NCBI GenBank assembly: GCA_026168455.1
Contig: CM047427.1
Coordinates: 63,306,162 to 63,370,161 of the forward strand
DNA: 64,000 nucleotides
Origin: Theocolax elegans
Taxonomy: Eukaryota > Arthropoda > Insecta > Hymenoptera > Cerocephalidae
Reading direction: 5' to 3'
Part shown: positions 37,556 through 50,528 of the stretch, piece by piece
How the letters are laid out: the number at the start of each line of letters is the position of its first letter
Numbering within the stretch: the first letter of the stretch is position 1
The notes under the pieces: model-generated
What the model saw: only the letters and a program-made list of their open reading frames with translations
Database searches by the model: none
What the model was told of the DNA's origin: nothing
Made by a program: the position numbers and the translations under genes

Positions 37556-39189
37556 ACAATTTATGTTGATAAACCTACATGAAAACTTTAGACCAATTTA
37601 TCAGACAATTGTCGATATATTGAACAATACATAGGCAGACCATTAAAAGCAAGCTTATCTCAGGACGGAGTAGTAAAGTCAAGTAACAAAAAAAAATATG
37701 CTAAATTGATTGTCATTCATAGTGCCTCAACTTATTTAAAATAAACTTAAAATTATATAAATGTGTTAGTTGATAATACTGATCTATGAAATTTAAATTT
37801 AGGTTATATTTCCTTTTTAAAATTTGTTTAACAAATTATACAAGCTGTGGTAATTTATATAGTTAGAAAAATGATTAATTTTATTAAAGAAAATTGATCT
37901 CTTCGAGAAAAGAGAAAAACCATATAGAGGTAGGCTTTTCAAAGTTAGTAATTAGACCATTTTGAACTCTACGATAATCGCATAACAGTTAAAACAAATT
38001 ATTAATCGTCCGCGCATCCAATGTAAGGTATACAACCTTCTTAAATATTCAGTAGTAAAGATAACAAATAAGTGTTAATTTTGCGAAATAATGAATTGCG
38101 TATAAAATTTTTCATTTATAAACACAATTATGATAACATGTAACAAATACTTATTCGTTGGAATATTCACAGAAGACGAGAAGTGAAAGAAATTATAATA
38201 CCGCAAATAAGTAATCATGCGAGTATCAATGTGAATATTATAAATTTTTTTAATAAGTATTTACCAATCGTAAATGATGTACTTACTTTTTCTTGCTAAT
38301 CAGGATACACGTAATAATAAACCTAGTGTAATGTTTTTTTAAGTAATAGTTGTAGCTTACATAGCCTAAGATAACAATTTGAAAAAATTGTTGTGTAATT
38401 TTATGTGTTTTCTCTTTCTTCTGTCCTAGTTTTTTTATTTTCTAGTCTTCTTACAATCCTGGAATTCAAAGGTATTTAAAATTAACAAGATAGTATTCAC
38501 TTTAAATTATCATTAAATACTGTTATATTCTACTAATAATGCTGCCCTCTAATTAGCAGAGAATGTCGAGTACTCCTTACGAGTGAAAAGTTTATTCCAC
38601 ACAAGAGTCGCTCGGATTTCCTCATCAAGAGTAACTTTTCACTCCTTCGGACTATATATTAATTATAACATTCATACCCTAACCTAACCGCATGTCAATA
38701 ATCGCATAAACAGCTGAGTTAGATTACCTATTTCCAGAACAGTATTTATAGAAGATCAATTTTATTTTATTTTTTGCTTTTTGACGCTATATAATTGTTG
38801 ATTTCATTTAATTACTAGGTATACTTAAATTTTCAAAGAAATTCTAAATGATTTCCAGTAAAAACATCTATTTTTTTCATAGATATATTTTTATAACTAT
38901 GCGTGAATGAAACTATATAATTAAATAGAATTGCACAGGCAGGACGTAGTCAAACGCGAAATTACTATAAATTTTTGTAAATATACGTAGGTTATATACA
39001 ATTCTAGATTTCAGATAGATTTTTTTAAATTAAATGATTAATTAATTAATTATTTACTTATTTACTTTAATCAGTATGCACTAAGAAAATATGTTTAAAA
39101 TTATATGTATTGCCGCAATTACGAAACGTACATTTGTAAGCATACTTATGTTGAAAATTTAATTTAATTTACTTATATGTTGTTTACAG
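37556..39189. other. AT-rich spacer upstream of second CRAL-TRIO coding exon
   Basis: No gene or element seen. It ends in the acceptor TTGTTTACAG. Confidence 0.35.
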
Positions 39190-39220
39190 AGGGCATTAAA
39201 ATCATATCGATAGCTACACC

Positions 39221-42200
39221 ATGACGACAGAGCAAAATGACGAAACTGTGGAATCTCAAAGTAAAAAGTTACTTGAAAAATTGAGTCTAGCACCAAAATT
39301 GACGATCGGCGAGGCAGAATTTTATCTCGAACCAGAGGAAGTGAAAGGAGAGTTCAAAGAAAGAGCAGTAAAAGAACTGCGAGAAACTTCTGAAAACGTA
39401 GAAAATGCTTTGGTAGCTTTAAGAGAACTACTCAAAAGTAAGAAAAAATTATTTTCATTTTATTTTTAGTTCTTCTTTGAAAATACATCAAGAGATGTCT
39501 AATTATTATTGTCAATACTTAGAACTGAAACGTACGTAATAACTGTACTGTTTTACATAGATATAAAGATTGCTAAAAGTTCTTTTGATTAAATTAAATC
39601 TTCAAATTGAGTCTAATACAGCTTATTGATTTTTTAAAAATTAGTTGTAATTGTTCAGGTTTATTTTTTACTGTATACGTAATTTACCGGACATGCTTAT
39701 ATTTATAATTTATACATCCTCTACAATATCTGTTTTTAATCTGATAATAATACATAGATTTAATATTGGTTAATTAATAATTATTTTATATAACCGGTAT
39801 GTAAAACCAACTTTTTCGTACGAATTTAGATTAATTTAATCGAGAGTGATTGCACGAGTACAGGAAAGGTACGAATGACTTGCATACTATATATCTGTAA
39901 ACTCTTGTAATATTGAAACTACTTTCATTAACATACTCGTTGGTGATTCGTCACTTTCAATATTTTGTTGTATCAAACCGTTTTTTATTTTATCTATACT
40001 AACATTTGATGTTCAAAGATTATTTCAGTATTTTCAAATATTATGAAGTTTCGAATATTATAATTTATATATTATATAATTCTCTTGAATGAATATAGAC
40101 ATGAACATTACAGATGGCCTTGACCTACTTATAAGGATTTATTTATCGGTCACCTTAATACACATTAAAACGTAAAATTATCAAGACTATTTATCCCTCG
40201 ATTTATCCCTTTGTATAGGTATATGTTTTACAAAATTTGCATATATCCTGTAAGAAAGAAATGTGCGACTAATAGCTTTTCGGACTTTTATTTATTTGTA
40301 CCACATACTCAAAACTAACGTAACGATTTAGATAAGATTTTTTCGGTAAATCGTAGCATTATGGTACTTACGAACATTTGTTACACCCTTTCTGTGTGCG
40401 TATGTGTGTAATATTTTCGACAGCTTATTTATTAATAATATAATATATATTACTATATTATATTTACAGATGCTTGAATTGTTTTTTATTTGTGTTTAAA
40501 TTTTGTTTTTAAATTGATATCAATGCAACTCACCTTTTGACTTTTGTCTGTTATGCAATACATTATGATTGCTATAGCGCATAACTTCATTGAAGCAAAA
40601 AAATTAACATGTAGTGTTGGATTTAGAGGTTGTTACAAAGTCAGTTGACATCTTTTTGTATAGACTAACTGATTGATGTTTTTGTCTATACCTGAATTTA
40701 AAAAAAAAAATATATTATGTAATAAAATATAAAATTTCTTTTATAAAATCAATGAGCTGTGCATTCTTATAACATTCGATTCGATAGTTATTGTTATATA
40801 ATAATAGTAATAGTGATAATAAAACGATAAATAAGATAGAATAATTGAATAAAATTTAAGCAAGGTATAATTACTTAATATCCACACCTGCAGAATCATA
40901 TAGAATGCGTAAATAGTTAGGCATGTTTATGTTAGGTACCACGTACATTTAAACGGCGTTGCCTATATATCTCTATTGCCTACTAAGGCTTAATACTTAC
41001 GCAAACGTAACGAGACTTTTCTTTTCTAAGCGAGCTAAGGATCGGTTGGTTACATGATTTCTCCGTGGCGATGCGCTCTTCGATTTTGCAGGCCGCATAA
41101 AATCTCACTTTCTTTCGATGCACCTATTTTTCTCTTTGTCTTCTTGACGTTTACGATGGATATTTATATTCAGTCGCCGATTCGCTTATTTTAAAAAATG
41201 CTCATTTCACTTTATCATTTTTTATGCGACACGATTTTAGTTAACAAGATGTACGATTTAATGTATGCGTAATTAGATAAATAATCATTTTTTTATATTA
41301 CGGAGCATAGCATATTATCAAGCGATCGCATATACTTGTCTCAACTATATATGTATTCTTAAAAAAATAAAACGTGTAATTTTAATTTGCATCTCTCTTT
41401 ATTCAATTGATACATAAAAAATTGATATATAATTCGCTGAAAATAAAAAGAAAAATCAAAGTTAAAAGTCCCGTAAATGTATAATAAAACTATTAACATG
41501 TTTATTTTGTAAATATGAATAACTTGTAGTACAATTTTAGTTTGTACGTCGAATTAGAACGGTAATAAAGTTAGGTAAAATAGAAGTCGTGTTATTATTC
41601 ACCGAAAGGATAATATTCTTACGCAAACTGTTATTAAAAAAAATGAAAGAGAAAAGGATATTTCGAAATTAAATCCAAGAAAAATTGTTTTCTTTTTTTA
41701 TAATAGTTAACACTTACCTGACGTGAAGCGAAAACTTGACAGATGAAGTAATTATCTTGTTTTGTTGTAGATGAACCAGACCTGATAATTCCTACGGATT
41801 CCGAACACCTACGAAAATTCCTTCGGCCATGCAAATGGTATCCGGATAGCAGTTACGAATTGGTGAGTATTATATTATTGCAACAGACTTATCAAAACTA
41901 CGCAGTCGTATATATATCACGCAATCGATTTCATATATACATGACCTCTCATTAACCGCTTTATCATACTTTTTCTTATTAAAATGGGTTATTTCTTTTA
42001 TTTATTGAATATTTACAGAAGAATCAATTATAGACGATATAATTATTTATTTTCAATCTTATCTTTTGTGTTTACAAATGCTAATATTTTCTTGCATAAT
42101 AAAAGTATAAATAATAAGAGCAACAACTATCATTTTTGTAGTTCGTTGTAATTTAAAAATAATATAAACGTAAAGCTTTGAGAAATTATTTCTATCTTTT

Positions 42201-44187
42201 CTACTTTTTTATTTAATAACAATAGCGTAAGGGTATTTATATATTTTTTTATATGGTATTTATATGGTTTTTTATATGGTATTTATATTATTATTAATCA
42301 AACATACTTATTATTGGCCCGCAGATAAAACGTTTCTATAGGTATCGATATAACAACCCAAGATATTGTTCTGAGCTTTATCCTGCCAACGAGAGAGTGA
42401 TCCTCTCTGCTGGAATTCTAACTCCGATACCTAAGCGTAACGCCGATGGCAGTCGAGTCTTTCTCATCGAGGGTGGCAGGCGATGGAAACCTAAGGAAGT
42501 ATCGCTTGATCAAATATTTCGTGGTGTCATTCTATTTATCGAAGCTGCTATGTCGGAACCAAAATCACAGGTATGGTAATCGATCTGTTTACTCTTATAA
42601 ATACGTATAAGTAAAGTTTCCGTGCAAGAATTATAATCTTCTCTTTTTATAACTAATCTAAAAATGCTTATTTTCATATAGTCACTTATTCTAAAACTCA
42701 AATTTAGGTTCATTTGGTTCTATATACTGTTTTACCAAAATTATGAAAAACTTGACGAAAAATATGAACTGTAATTTTTAGTAACATCGTTTAGGTTTTT
42801 AATTACCTTTTTAAAATGTGTGTGTTGAAAAATATTTTAAACAATAAATTCAATAAAAATTTTTGAAATAATTTAATTTTTATTATTTCGTAGGTTGCTG
42901 GAGTCCGAGTGATACTTGACATGGACGGACTAAGTATATCCCATGTGACGTATTTTACACCTAGCTTTGCCAGTGCAGTCGTAGAATTTGTACAAAGATG
43001 TTTACCAGTTCGATTAAAAAGTATTCACATAATAAATCAACCCATCATCTTCAATATGGTTTATGCTATATTCAAACCTTTTCTCATTGTACGTTGTTCT
43101 CATTCTATTATATCTCTTACTTTCAGTTAAAATAATTAATATAATACATATAAGTTTAATCAGTTACACTAAACAGAAAGCGGAAAGACATACAATTTAT
43201 TAGCTTTTTTTAGACTTTTTCTTTAATACTTAATATATATAACTCGTTTAATAGTTTGTTAAACTGAATAGATGATGCACATAAGTTATTAAATTCGTCA
43301 ACGTTCACAAGAATAAGTGCGACAAAAAGTAAAATTTATAATATATTAGTATGCCCTAATTAGAAAAATGTTTTATTAAAAATTACGTGTAAAAACGTTT
43401 TCGCTATATACATCCAATATCTTTAATTATTGGGCATGCAATCCATTCTATGCTAAATTTACTGTATTTTAGTAACTTATTGATATACTTATTTAGAATA
43501 TTGCGATATTTTGAAATAAATATTAATAAGCATAGCAATTTTTAATGTATAATTTCTCATGCGATAAAAGGTTTATTAATTTATTTTTTGTATAAGACTA
43601 CAAATATTACTTATATTTACATAAAACTTGACTTTCAATTTAAAATTTATGTTTCTAAGTGCAGTTTTGTAAATTTATTAAATTAATTTTATTTTTTAGG
43701 AAAAAATTCGTAAAAGGTTACATTTTCATGGTTCCGATAGGGAAGCTTTATTGAAATTCATTGATCGCAAGTCCCTTCCTAAACAATATGGAGGTGATTT
43801 AGAATTCAATACAGTTGGAGAAGAATTGTATAATTACTTAATTCACTTTAACGAAGACTTTGTAGGTAAATATATTTATCTTCTTATGTAATTTTATGTA
43901 TCATGCAATACCGTAAGTATTTTCTTATAGATTATAGAATTAAAACATTATAAAATTAAAGCAAATTAAAGCAAATTAAAACAACACAGTGAAAACAAAC
44001 TTTATATATTGATATAAAACACATTAAACGATCTGTTCAAGTTTTGTTATAAATAGCGATAAGCTTAACTTATACATTCATTTATATATTTATTTGTGAC
44101 TCTGGGGTAGGCAATTATTTGCGTCAGTTAATTAATATATTACTTTTGTTTTCAGAAAGCAGCCAAGTTGGCTATAAGAAGACGTAA
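39221..44187 (+). CDS. CRAL-TRIO lipid-transfer protein, second tandem copy, 315 aa, six exons
   Basis: Exons 39221-39437, 41771-41862, 42325-42570, 42894-43088, 43700-43865 and 44156-44187 join in phase to 315 codons plus TAA. Domains follow the neighbour: CRAL-TRIO-N with VKELRETSENVENALVAL and FLRPCKWYPDSSYEL, then the Sec14-like fold with GVRVILDMDGLS, the lid region FTPSFASAVVEFVQRCLPVRLK, FNMVYAIFKPF and LPKQYGGDL. The N terminus is about 30 residues longer than the neighbour's. Intron phases at the first junction, before V-x-G-V and before the last exon are shared with the 20196 gene. Other introns differ (one after SSYEL here; one after RLKE there), indicating an old duplication. Expected role: cytosolic carrier of a hydrophobic ligand. 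Confidence 0.92.
39438..44155 (+). other. Introns of second CRAL-TRIO gene
   Basis: Introns 39438-41770, 41863-42324, 42571-42893, 43089-43699 and 43866-44155. Intron 1 contains a GC-richer patch near 41000-41170 that could be regulatory; otherwise AT-rich and empty. Confidence 0.45.
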
Positions 44188-44305
44188 AAGAGGATACTTA
44201 AATGAGAGACTTCTGATAATTTTCATTAAAAACTCATTTTGGTTAACAAATATTTCATACTTCACAAATATACATTCAACTAAACATAGAATGACTGTAA
44301 ATAAA
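44188..44305 (+). terminator. 3' UTR and polyadenylation signal of second CRAL-TRIO gene
   Basis: AATAAA at 44300-44305, about 115 bp after the stop. Confidence 0.5.
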
Positions 44306-45795
44306 TAGCAAACGAGTGAACGACAAAATGTCGCGAATAGAAAATCAATACGAATATTAATGATTTTTAATTAATTTATATTTTACAACAATTATTTTCG
44401 CTGTTTACAAATTATAGTTACAAAAGTTTTAAACATTACTGAATCAGAAATTCAGTATAATTAGTACTAAAAACGAAATATATATTTCTTATTTTTTATA
44501 CATTGCAAGTGAAAGTATAATGTATATTTTAGTAAATCGTTTTTTAAATCATTATAATATATATTTTATAAAATATTGCTTCATTTATTACGTATAAAAT
44601 TGATATAAATATGAAATTACGTGTTACTCTTAACGTGAAAACTGGTTGAAAAGGTATCTTATACCATGGATTGATTTTGTAAAAAAGTATCGACCATTTG
44701 CACCAATACATTGGTTTTCCCGACCTCTAGAGGATAATTAAAATTGCGATGTGGACATCTGATGCTCTGCAATAAAATAAGTTCAAAACTGCAACCGACA
44801 TTTATTAATATAAGTATAATACGCAGCAAAAAGTATTTCTTAAATTTTTTATACCGAATATCCGATATATTAGAAATAGTATTATTGACATATTTAGTAG
44901 TTCATGCACCTAGGTGTTATACACGTTGTATTATAATTAATCAATGAATCGAATAAATAGGGATTGGCGTATGAAATGACAATTTTTTTTACTAACGCTG
45001 TTTTATTGAGATATATAGCATTCTCTAGTATAAAATCATAATATAGTTTACATATAGTTTTTATATAGTTTACAAATAAATAATAACTATTACAATAAAT
45101 ATGTAGTATTTGATTGTGATGACAAGCTTTCTTTCATATTTTTTATATTGGATTGGATAACACATGCAAATAAGAGTTAATCTAAAGTGAATACAAATTT
45201 TTATAATTTCTTAATTTATCCATATTGATTCCATAATGTTTAAATGCTATGTGAACAAGTAGACCGAATTTATATATAGATATCATAAAAAAATGTTAAC
45301 AAATGTTCGAAAACGTGTTTTATCTGATTTGTAGTTAAAACATATTTATTATGAGTAATGATAGAGGTTCAATGTCCACCGCGGTTGAAGTATTTTCATT
45401 TTTATACATTTGTACAGATTTAATAATTAGTTATATAATAATAAAAAAATCGTTTAAGAATTTTATTTGAGTTTATATTATTTGAAAACCCCGATCAAAA
45501 ATTATTAATTTGCAAACATAATAGTGTAAAAAAATTAATTTAATATAATTTTAGTACGTTTTAAATTATTAAGTAACATTGCATTGAGCACGTAGCAGTA
45601 TGCGAATAGATTTCAATTGAAGGTATGTACTAAATGATGGTCTATGAAGAATTGTCTTAAATAGGTTTACATGGCGAATAAAAAAAGAAAATTTATAGTA
45701 TTCTAAATGCATTCAAAATTCAGCATTTTAAAAGTATAAATATAAAGAAAAAGCGGCTGCAGCATAAAGATGGATGTGCTTTGAAGCATCGTACC
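44306..45795. other. AT-rich intergenic DNA
   Basis: No gene or repeat recognised. Confidence 0.4.
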
Positions 45796-46690
45796 CTGAG
45801 AAAAAAATTTGGTTGACATAACCAAGTTTTGGTTGGATCAACGAACTGCTTAGTTCCCGGCGAGTCGAATATAAATGGAATCAAATATTTTATTGAACCA
45901 GGTGAAGAATTCTTGCTCCAACTTTTTATATAACTGGTTCAAAATCTCGATTTCTTCTTTCAACCAAGAAATTGCTAAAGCAATGAAATATTTGTTGGAG
46001 ACTATAATATTTCACAAACTTTGATTTTGTGATATAATTTGAAACAAATATTGCATTGAACCAGGTGAAGATTTCTTGCGCCAACTTTTTATATAACAAA
46101 ATCTCGATATCTTCTTTCAACAAAAGCTTGTTAAATGTAATTAAATAGTATATTAATTATATAAAAGATGATTCTATACCAATGAAATAAATTATCAATT
46201 GAAATAAATTTGTAGCTGATTCAATAAATCTTATAATTATAGTTAACAAAATATTTTTTATATATTCAAACATTTTTTCTTAATATTCAAACATATCTTA
46301 TTGTGTTTTGGTACTTACTTTAATTACCGAATACATTTCATAATTCTAATGATTATTATTTACGCATATTATTTATTATATGTTAGTTTAGGACGCTTTA
46401 CGGTATTTTAGATTAATTTTCTTCGGAATTCGGATAACACGCATAATTTTTTCGCTTATTACATTTATTTATTACATCGCATGACGCAACGCATATACAG
46501 TTACACAATTTTACTAACAAAATCGAATTTCATATTTCTAAAATTTCCTTGTATACTAATCAAGCAAATTTTTGGTCGTTTGCGAATTAACAGAACAAAG
46601 CGGATCGACCTCGTGGAAGAAGTAGAAGCTGAGGTAGCGCGAAATTTGAATTTAAAAAAATACATATGCATGCATATATGTATGAAAATA
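45796..46690. repeat. Possible transposon end with internal direct repeats
   Basis: Begins CCCTGAGAAAAAAATTTGG after a TA, resembling Tc1/mariner-type termini. ATTGAACCAGGTGAAG, followed by TTCTTG and CCAACTTTTTATATAAC, occurs twice, at 45892 and 46055, 163 bp apart. No opposite end is seen because the region runs into the duplicated block. Confidence 0.4.
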
Positions 46691-47093
46691 GTAAAAAATA
46701 TTAATAAGTGATTGGTATTGCTTATAGTAAATATGCAATTGACCATAAGTTTTTTTAACTGAATATTGTTAAAATTTGAATTATATTAAATAATTAATTT
46801 AAATATTATTGATGCAAAGAAATATTTTATTAAGTTACATATCGTTAAAAATACACTTTTATTGAAACAATTAAACATTTGTAGAAGCAACAATATCTTC
46901 CGGTCGATAAATATGCTTTAATACAACAACTTAACTTTTCGAAGAAACTAAATTAGTTTTTAAAGTGGACAACATATTTTATTAAATGCAGTAAATATTT
47001 CATTAAAAATAGCTTTGTTGTTTCGACAAATCGGTTTAGTTCGTTCAAAGAAAGATTTTATTGGATTTAATAAACACTTAATTGATATTATCA

Positions 47094-47740
47094 AATATTT
47101 AGTAGAGACAGTTTCGTAATCAAGTTACTTAATTTTCTACAATTAGCTAAACTATTTTGTTAAACTAATACACGCTTGGTTTAAAGAATCACGCAATTCG
47201 CTTAAGTCGAATAAATAATTTCTTGTTATAACAAAAAATTTAATTTATCACATACATCGAAGTATAAAAAAATTCAAAGACTTTCTTAAGTCAACTAAAG
47301 ATTTTTTGTACTTTGTTGTTTTGAAATATTTAATAGAGATAGTATCGTAATCAAGTTACTGAAATTCCTTCAGTTACCTAAACTACTTTCTTAAATATAG
47401 ACACGCTTATTTGAAAGAAGCACAATTCGCTTGAACGGAATAAATAAATTATTGTGTTAAAAAAAAATTTAATTTATTCAATACATCGAAATATAAAAAA
47501 AATTCAAAGACGTTGATCGATATTATGAAATATTTAGTAGAGATAATTTCATTATAAAGTTACTGAAATCTTTCAAACAGCTAAACTATTGTTTTAAATT
47601 AACACATGCTTTCTTGAATGAATATTTTCTTGTCTCAATAAAAATATTAATTTATCAGTTTCATCGAAATAAATAAAAATTCAACTACTTCGTTTGAGAA
47701 ATTATATAATTGAAACAAATACTTTTGCAATTATTAGCGT
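47094..47740 (+). repeat. Tandem array of about 204-230-bp units (three recognisable)
   Basis: Units begin near 47094, 47324 and 47528 with AAATATTTA(G/A)TAGAGA. Each then has CAAGTTACT or a variant, TAAACTA, a CGCTT/GCTT motif with AATAAATAA or a variant, and ATACATCGAA or a variant with AAAAATTCAA. The units are diverged from each other, so the array is older than the 1.9-kb duplication, which copied it whole (again at about 49007-49650). Confidence 0.7.
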
Positions 47741-47761
47741 TTTCGTCAAGTGTCTCTCGCG

Positions 47762-47995
47762 TGTTAGGGGTGACAGTGAATTCCACATAGGAATCCGCTA
47801 TTCTATTTAACAGTTATTAATTAATCCGTAAAACATTTTTGTGGTAATTAGTAGAACCCGGTATACATTTAATTCAACGGGATTCCCTTTGAGCGAGTAG
47901 GCCGTGCAGATGTTTCTTTTTGTAAAAAGTATTTTATCGACGTTTCCACCAGGAAACGGAATTTGTATGAATCCGAATTCTTTGGTAGCGTCGCA
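47762..47995 (+). mobile_element. Putative gypsy-type LTR (unit 1)
   Basis: Begins TGTTAGGGGTGACAG and ends GTAGCGTCGCA, immediately before a canonical tRNA-Lys-type primer-binding site. About 234 bp. LTR identity is inferred from the TG...CA ends and the adjoining site; no second LTR that would prove it lies downstream in the window. Confidence 0.6.
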
Positions 47996-47996
47996 T

Positions 47997-48014
47997 TGGC
48001 GCCCAACGTTGGGC
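47997..48014 (+). promoter_or_regulatory. Retroelement primer-binding site (unit 1)
   Basis: TGGCGCCCAACGTTGGGC closely resembles the tRNA-Lys-complementary primer site used by many gypsy elements and retroviruses. It sits one base after the inferred LTR end. Confidence 0.75.
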
Positions 48015-48165
48015 CTTGTATAATTCTCCTGGAAGAGCAAGTGCTTTTGTGATCAGCTGCCATTTTTGCGGTGATTCAGGGTTATTGAAGAACCCTCAGT
48101 CATTGTAACAGGAAGAATTAGTGTGTGTGTGTGAAATAAGGTTTCGCTCGTGCTAAGTGTGTCCC

Positions 48166-48613
48166 CTATCTCACATATATTATTCTCTTTGCTCATCACC
48201 CCGTATACCCATTATTAAACGGGTTTTTACAGGGACACCCCTACCACCTATGTGTGGGGTGAAAACATTCCAATTTTTCCCATCCTGGTCCCCACCGTCT
48301 CGCATTCGCCGGGGGTTATGCCCGTGAGGAAGGGAAAACCTTGTAGGAAAACCTTCCCCGAGACGGCCGGTGTATTGAAACATTCTGTTTAGATGTTCAG
48401 GTCACCTTGTGTAGGCCCAAACACCGAAACCAAATGTTCTACACCTTCCGCTCACGTTGTCAAGTGTGGAAAACACCTAACCGATCCCGAAAGCCGCACA
48501 AGAATGGTGTCACCCATCCAAGTGCCAACCGCACTCAGTGCTGCTTAACTTTCGTGATCGGCCGAGGTGCGTCTCCGCCACTCCGCCACCGCGTCGGTCT
48601 ATCTCACATATAT
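48166..48613 (-). mobile_element. 5S-rRNA-derived SINE (SINE3-like), unit 1
   Basis: Element 48181-48598 on the minus strand, flanked by a perfect 15-bp target duplication CTATCTCACATATAT (48166-48180 and 48599-48613). Its 5' part, 48562 back to 48511 on the minus strand, contains GATCACGAAAGTTAAGCAGC and CACTTGGATGGGTGAC, matching the internal pol III promoter (box A, intermediate element, box C) of 5S rRNA. The remaining 3' body is unrelated to 5S. It is inserted in the gypsy leader downstream of the primer site. Confidence 0.82.
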
Positions 48614-49672
48614 ATTAATAAGTGATTGGTATTGCTTATAGTAAATATGCAATTGACCATAAGTTTTTTAACTGAATATTGTTAAAATTTGAATTATATT
48701 AAATAATTAATTTAAATATTATTGATGCAAAGAAATATTTTATTAAGTTACATATCGTTAAAAATACACTTTTATTGAAACAATTAAACATTTGTAGAAG
48801 CAACAATATCTTCCGGTCGATAAATATGCTTTAATACAACAACTTAACTTTTCGAAGAAACTAAATTAGTTTTTAAAGTGGACAACATATTTTATTAAAT
48901 GCAGTAAATATTTCATTAAAAATAGCTTTGTTGTTTCGACAAATCGGTTTAGTTCGTTCAAAGAAAGATTTTATTGGATTTAATAAACACTTAATTGATA
49001 TTATCAAATATTTAGTAGAGACAGTTTCGTAATCAAGTTACTTAATTTTCTACAATTAGCTAAACTATTTTGTTAAACTAATACACGCTTGGTTTAAAGA
49101 ATCACGCAATTCGCTTAAGTCGAATAAATAATTTCTTGTTATAACAAAAAATTTAATTTATCACATACATCGAAGTATAAAAAAATTCAAAGACTTTCTT
49201 AAGTCAACTAAAGATTTTTTGTACTTTGTTGTTTTGAAATATTTAATAGAGATAGTATCGTAATCAAGTTACTGAAATTCCTTCAGTTACCTAAACTACT
49301 TTCTTAAATATAGACACGCTTATTTGAAAGAAGCACAATTCGCTTGAACGGAATAAATAAATTATTGTGTTAAAAAAAATTTAATTTATTCAATACATCG
49401 AAATATAAAAAAATTCAAAGACGTTGATCGATATTATGAAATATTTAGTAGAGATAATTTCATTATAAAGTTACTGAAATCTTTCAAACAGCTAAACTAT
49501 TGTTTTAAATTAACACATGCTTTCTTGAATGAATATTTTCTTGTCTCAATAAAAATATTAATTTATCAGTTTCATCGAAATAAATAAAAATTCAACTACT
49601 TCGTTTGAGAAATTATATAATTGAAACAAATACTTTTGCAATTATTAGCGTTTTCGTCAAGTGTCTCTCGCG

Positions 49673-49907
49673 TGTTAGGGGTGACAGTGAATTCCACATA
49701 GGAATCCGCTATTCTATTTAACAGTTATTAATTAATCCGTAAAACATTTTTTGTGGTAATTAGTAGAACCCGGTATACATTTAATTCAACGGGATTCCCT
49801 TTGAGCGAGTAGGCCGTGCAGATGTTTCTTTTTGTAAAAAGTATTTTATCGACGTTTCCACCAGGAAACGGAATTTGTATGAATCCGAATTCTTTGGTAG
49901 CGTCGCA
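49673..49907 (+). mobile_element. Putative gypsy-type LTR (unit 2)
   Basis: Second copy of the LTR described at 47762, with the same TGTTAGGGG start and TCGCA end. This copy leads through the leader to the gag-like ORF. Confidence 0.6.
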
Positions 49908-49908
49908 T

Positions 49909-49926
49909 TGGCGCCCAACGTTGGGC
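49909..49926 (+). promoter_or_regulatory. Retroelement primer-binding site (unit 2)
   Basis: Same tRNA-Lys-type sequence as in unit 1, one base after the inferred LTR. Confidence 0.75.
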
Positions 49927-50078
49927 CTTGTATAATTCTCCTGGAAGAGCAAGTGCTTTTTGTGATCAGCTGCCATTTTTGCGGTGATTCAGGGTTATTG
50001 AAGACCCCTCAGTCATTGTAACAGGAAGAATTAGTGTGTGTGTGTGAAATAAGGTTTCGCTCGTGCTAAGTGTGTCCC

Positions 50079-50528
50079 CTATCTCACATATATTATTCTC
50101 TTTGCTCATCACCCCGTATACCCATTATTAAACGGGTTTTTACAGGGACACCCCTACCACCTATGTGTGGGGGTGAAAACATTCCAATTTTTCCCATCCT
50201 GGTCCCCACCGTCTCGCATTCGCCGGGGGTTATGCCCGTGAGGAAGGGAAAACCTTGTAGGAAAACCTTCCCCGAGACGGCCGGTGTATTGAAACATTCT
50301 GTTTAGATGTTCAGGTCACCTTGTGTAGGCCCAAACACCGAAACCAAATGTTCTACACCTTCCGCTCACGTTGTCAAGTGTGGAAAAACACCTAACCGAT
50401 CCCGAAAGCCGCACAAGAATGGTGTCACCCATCCAAGTGCCAACCGCACTCAGTGCTGCTTAACTTTCGTGATCGGCCGAGGTGCGTCTCCGCCACTCCG
50501 CCACCGCGTCGGTCTATCTCACATATAT
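50079..50528 (-). mobile_element. 5S-rRNA-derived SINE, unit 2
   Basis: Element 50094-50513 with target duplications at 50079-50093 and 50514-50528. It is the same insertion event as unit 1, copied by the tandem duplication, and differs by single-base homopolymer changes. Confidence 0.82.

Larger units (their letters stand above)
46701..48614 (+). repeat. About 1.91-kb tandem duplication, unit 1
   Basis: Unit 46701-48614 repeats as 48615-50528. Contents in order: an AT-rich minisatellite-like array, a gypsy-type LTR, a primer-binding site, retroelement leader and a 5S-derived SINE. The junctions share the microhomology TATTAATA. Copy differences are mostly homopolymer-length indels. Confidence 0.9.
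48615..50528 (+). repeat. About 1.91-kb tandem duplication, unit 2
   Basis: Second copy of the unit. It continues into the leader that precedes the gag-like ORF, so this copy looks like the original 5' end and unit 1 the extra one. Confidence 0.9.

Noticed and set aside
45926..46123. Small minus-strand ORF
   Set aside because: Lies in the internal direct repeats of a probable transposon; no domain or codon signal.
48180..48625. Short ORFs on both strands inside the 5S SINE (also 50070-50636)
   Set aside because: The element is non-coding with a pol III promoter; the frames result from its higher GC content.
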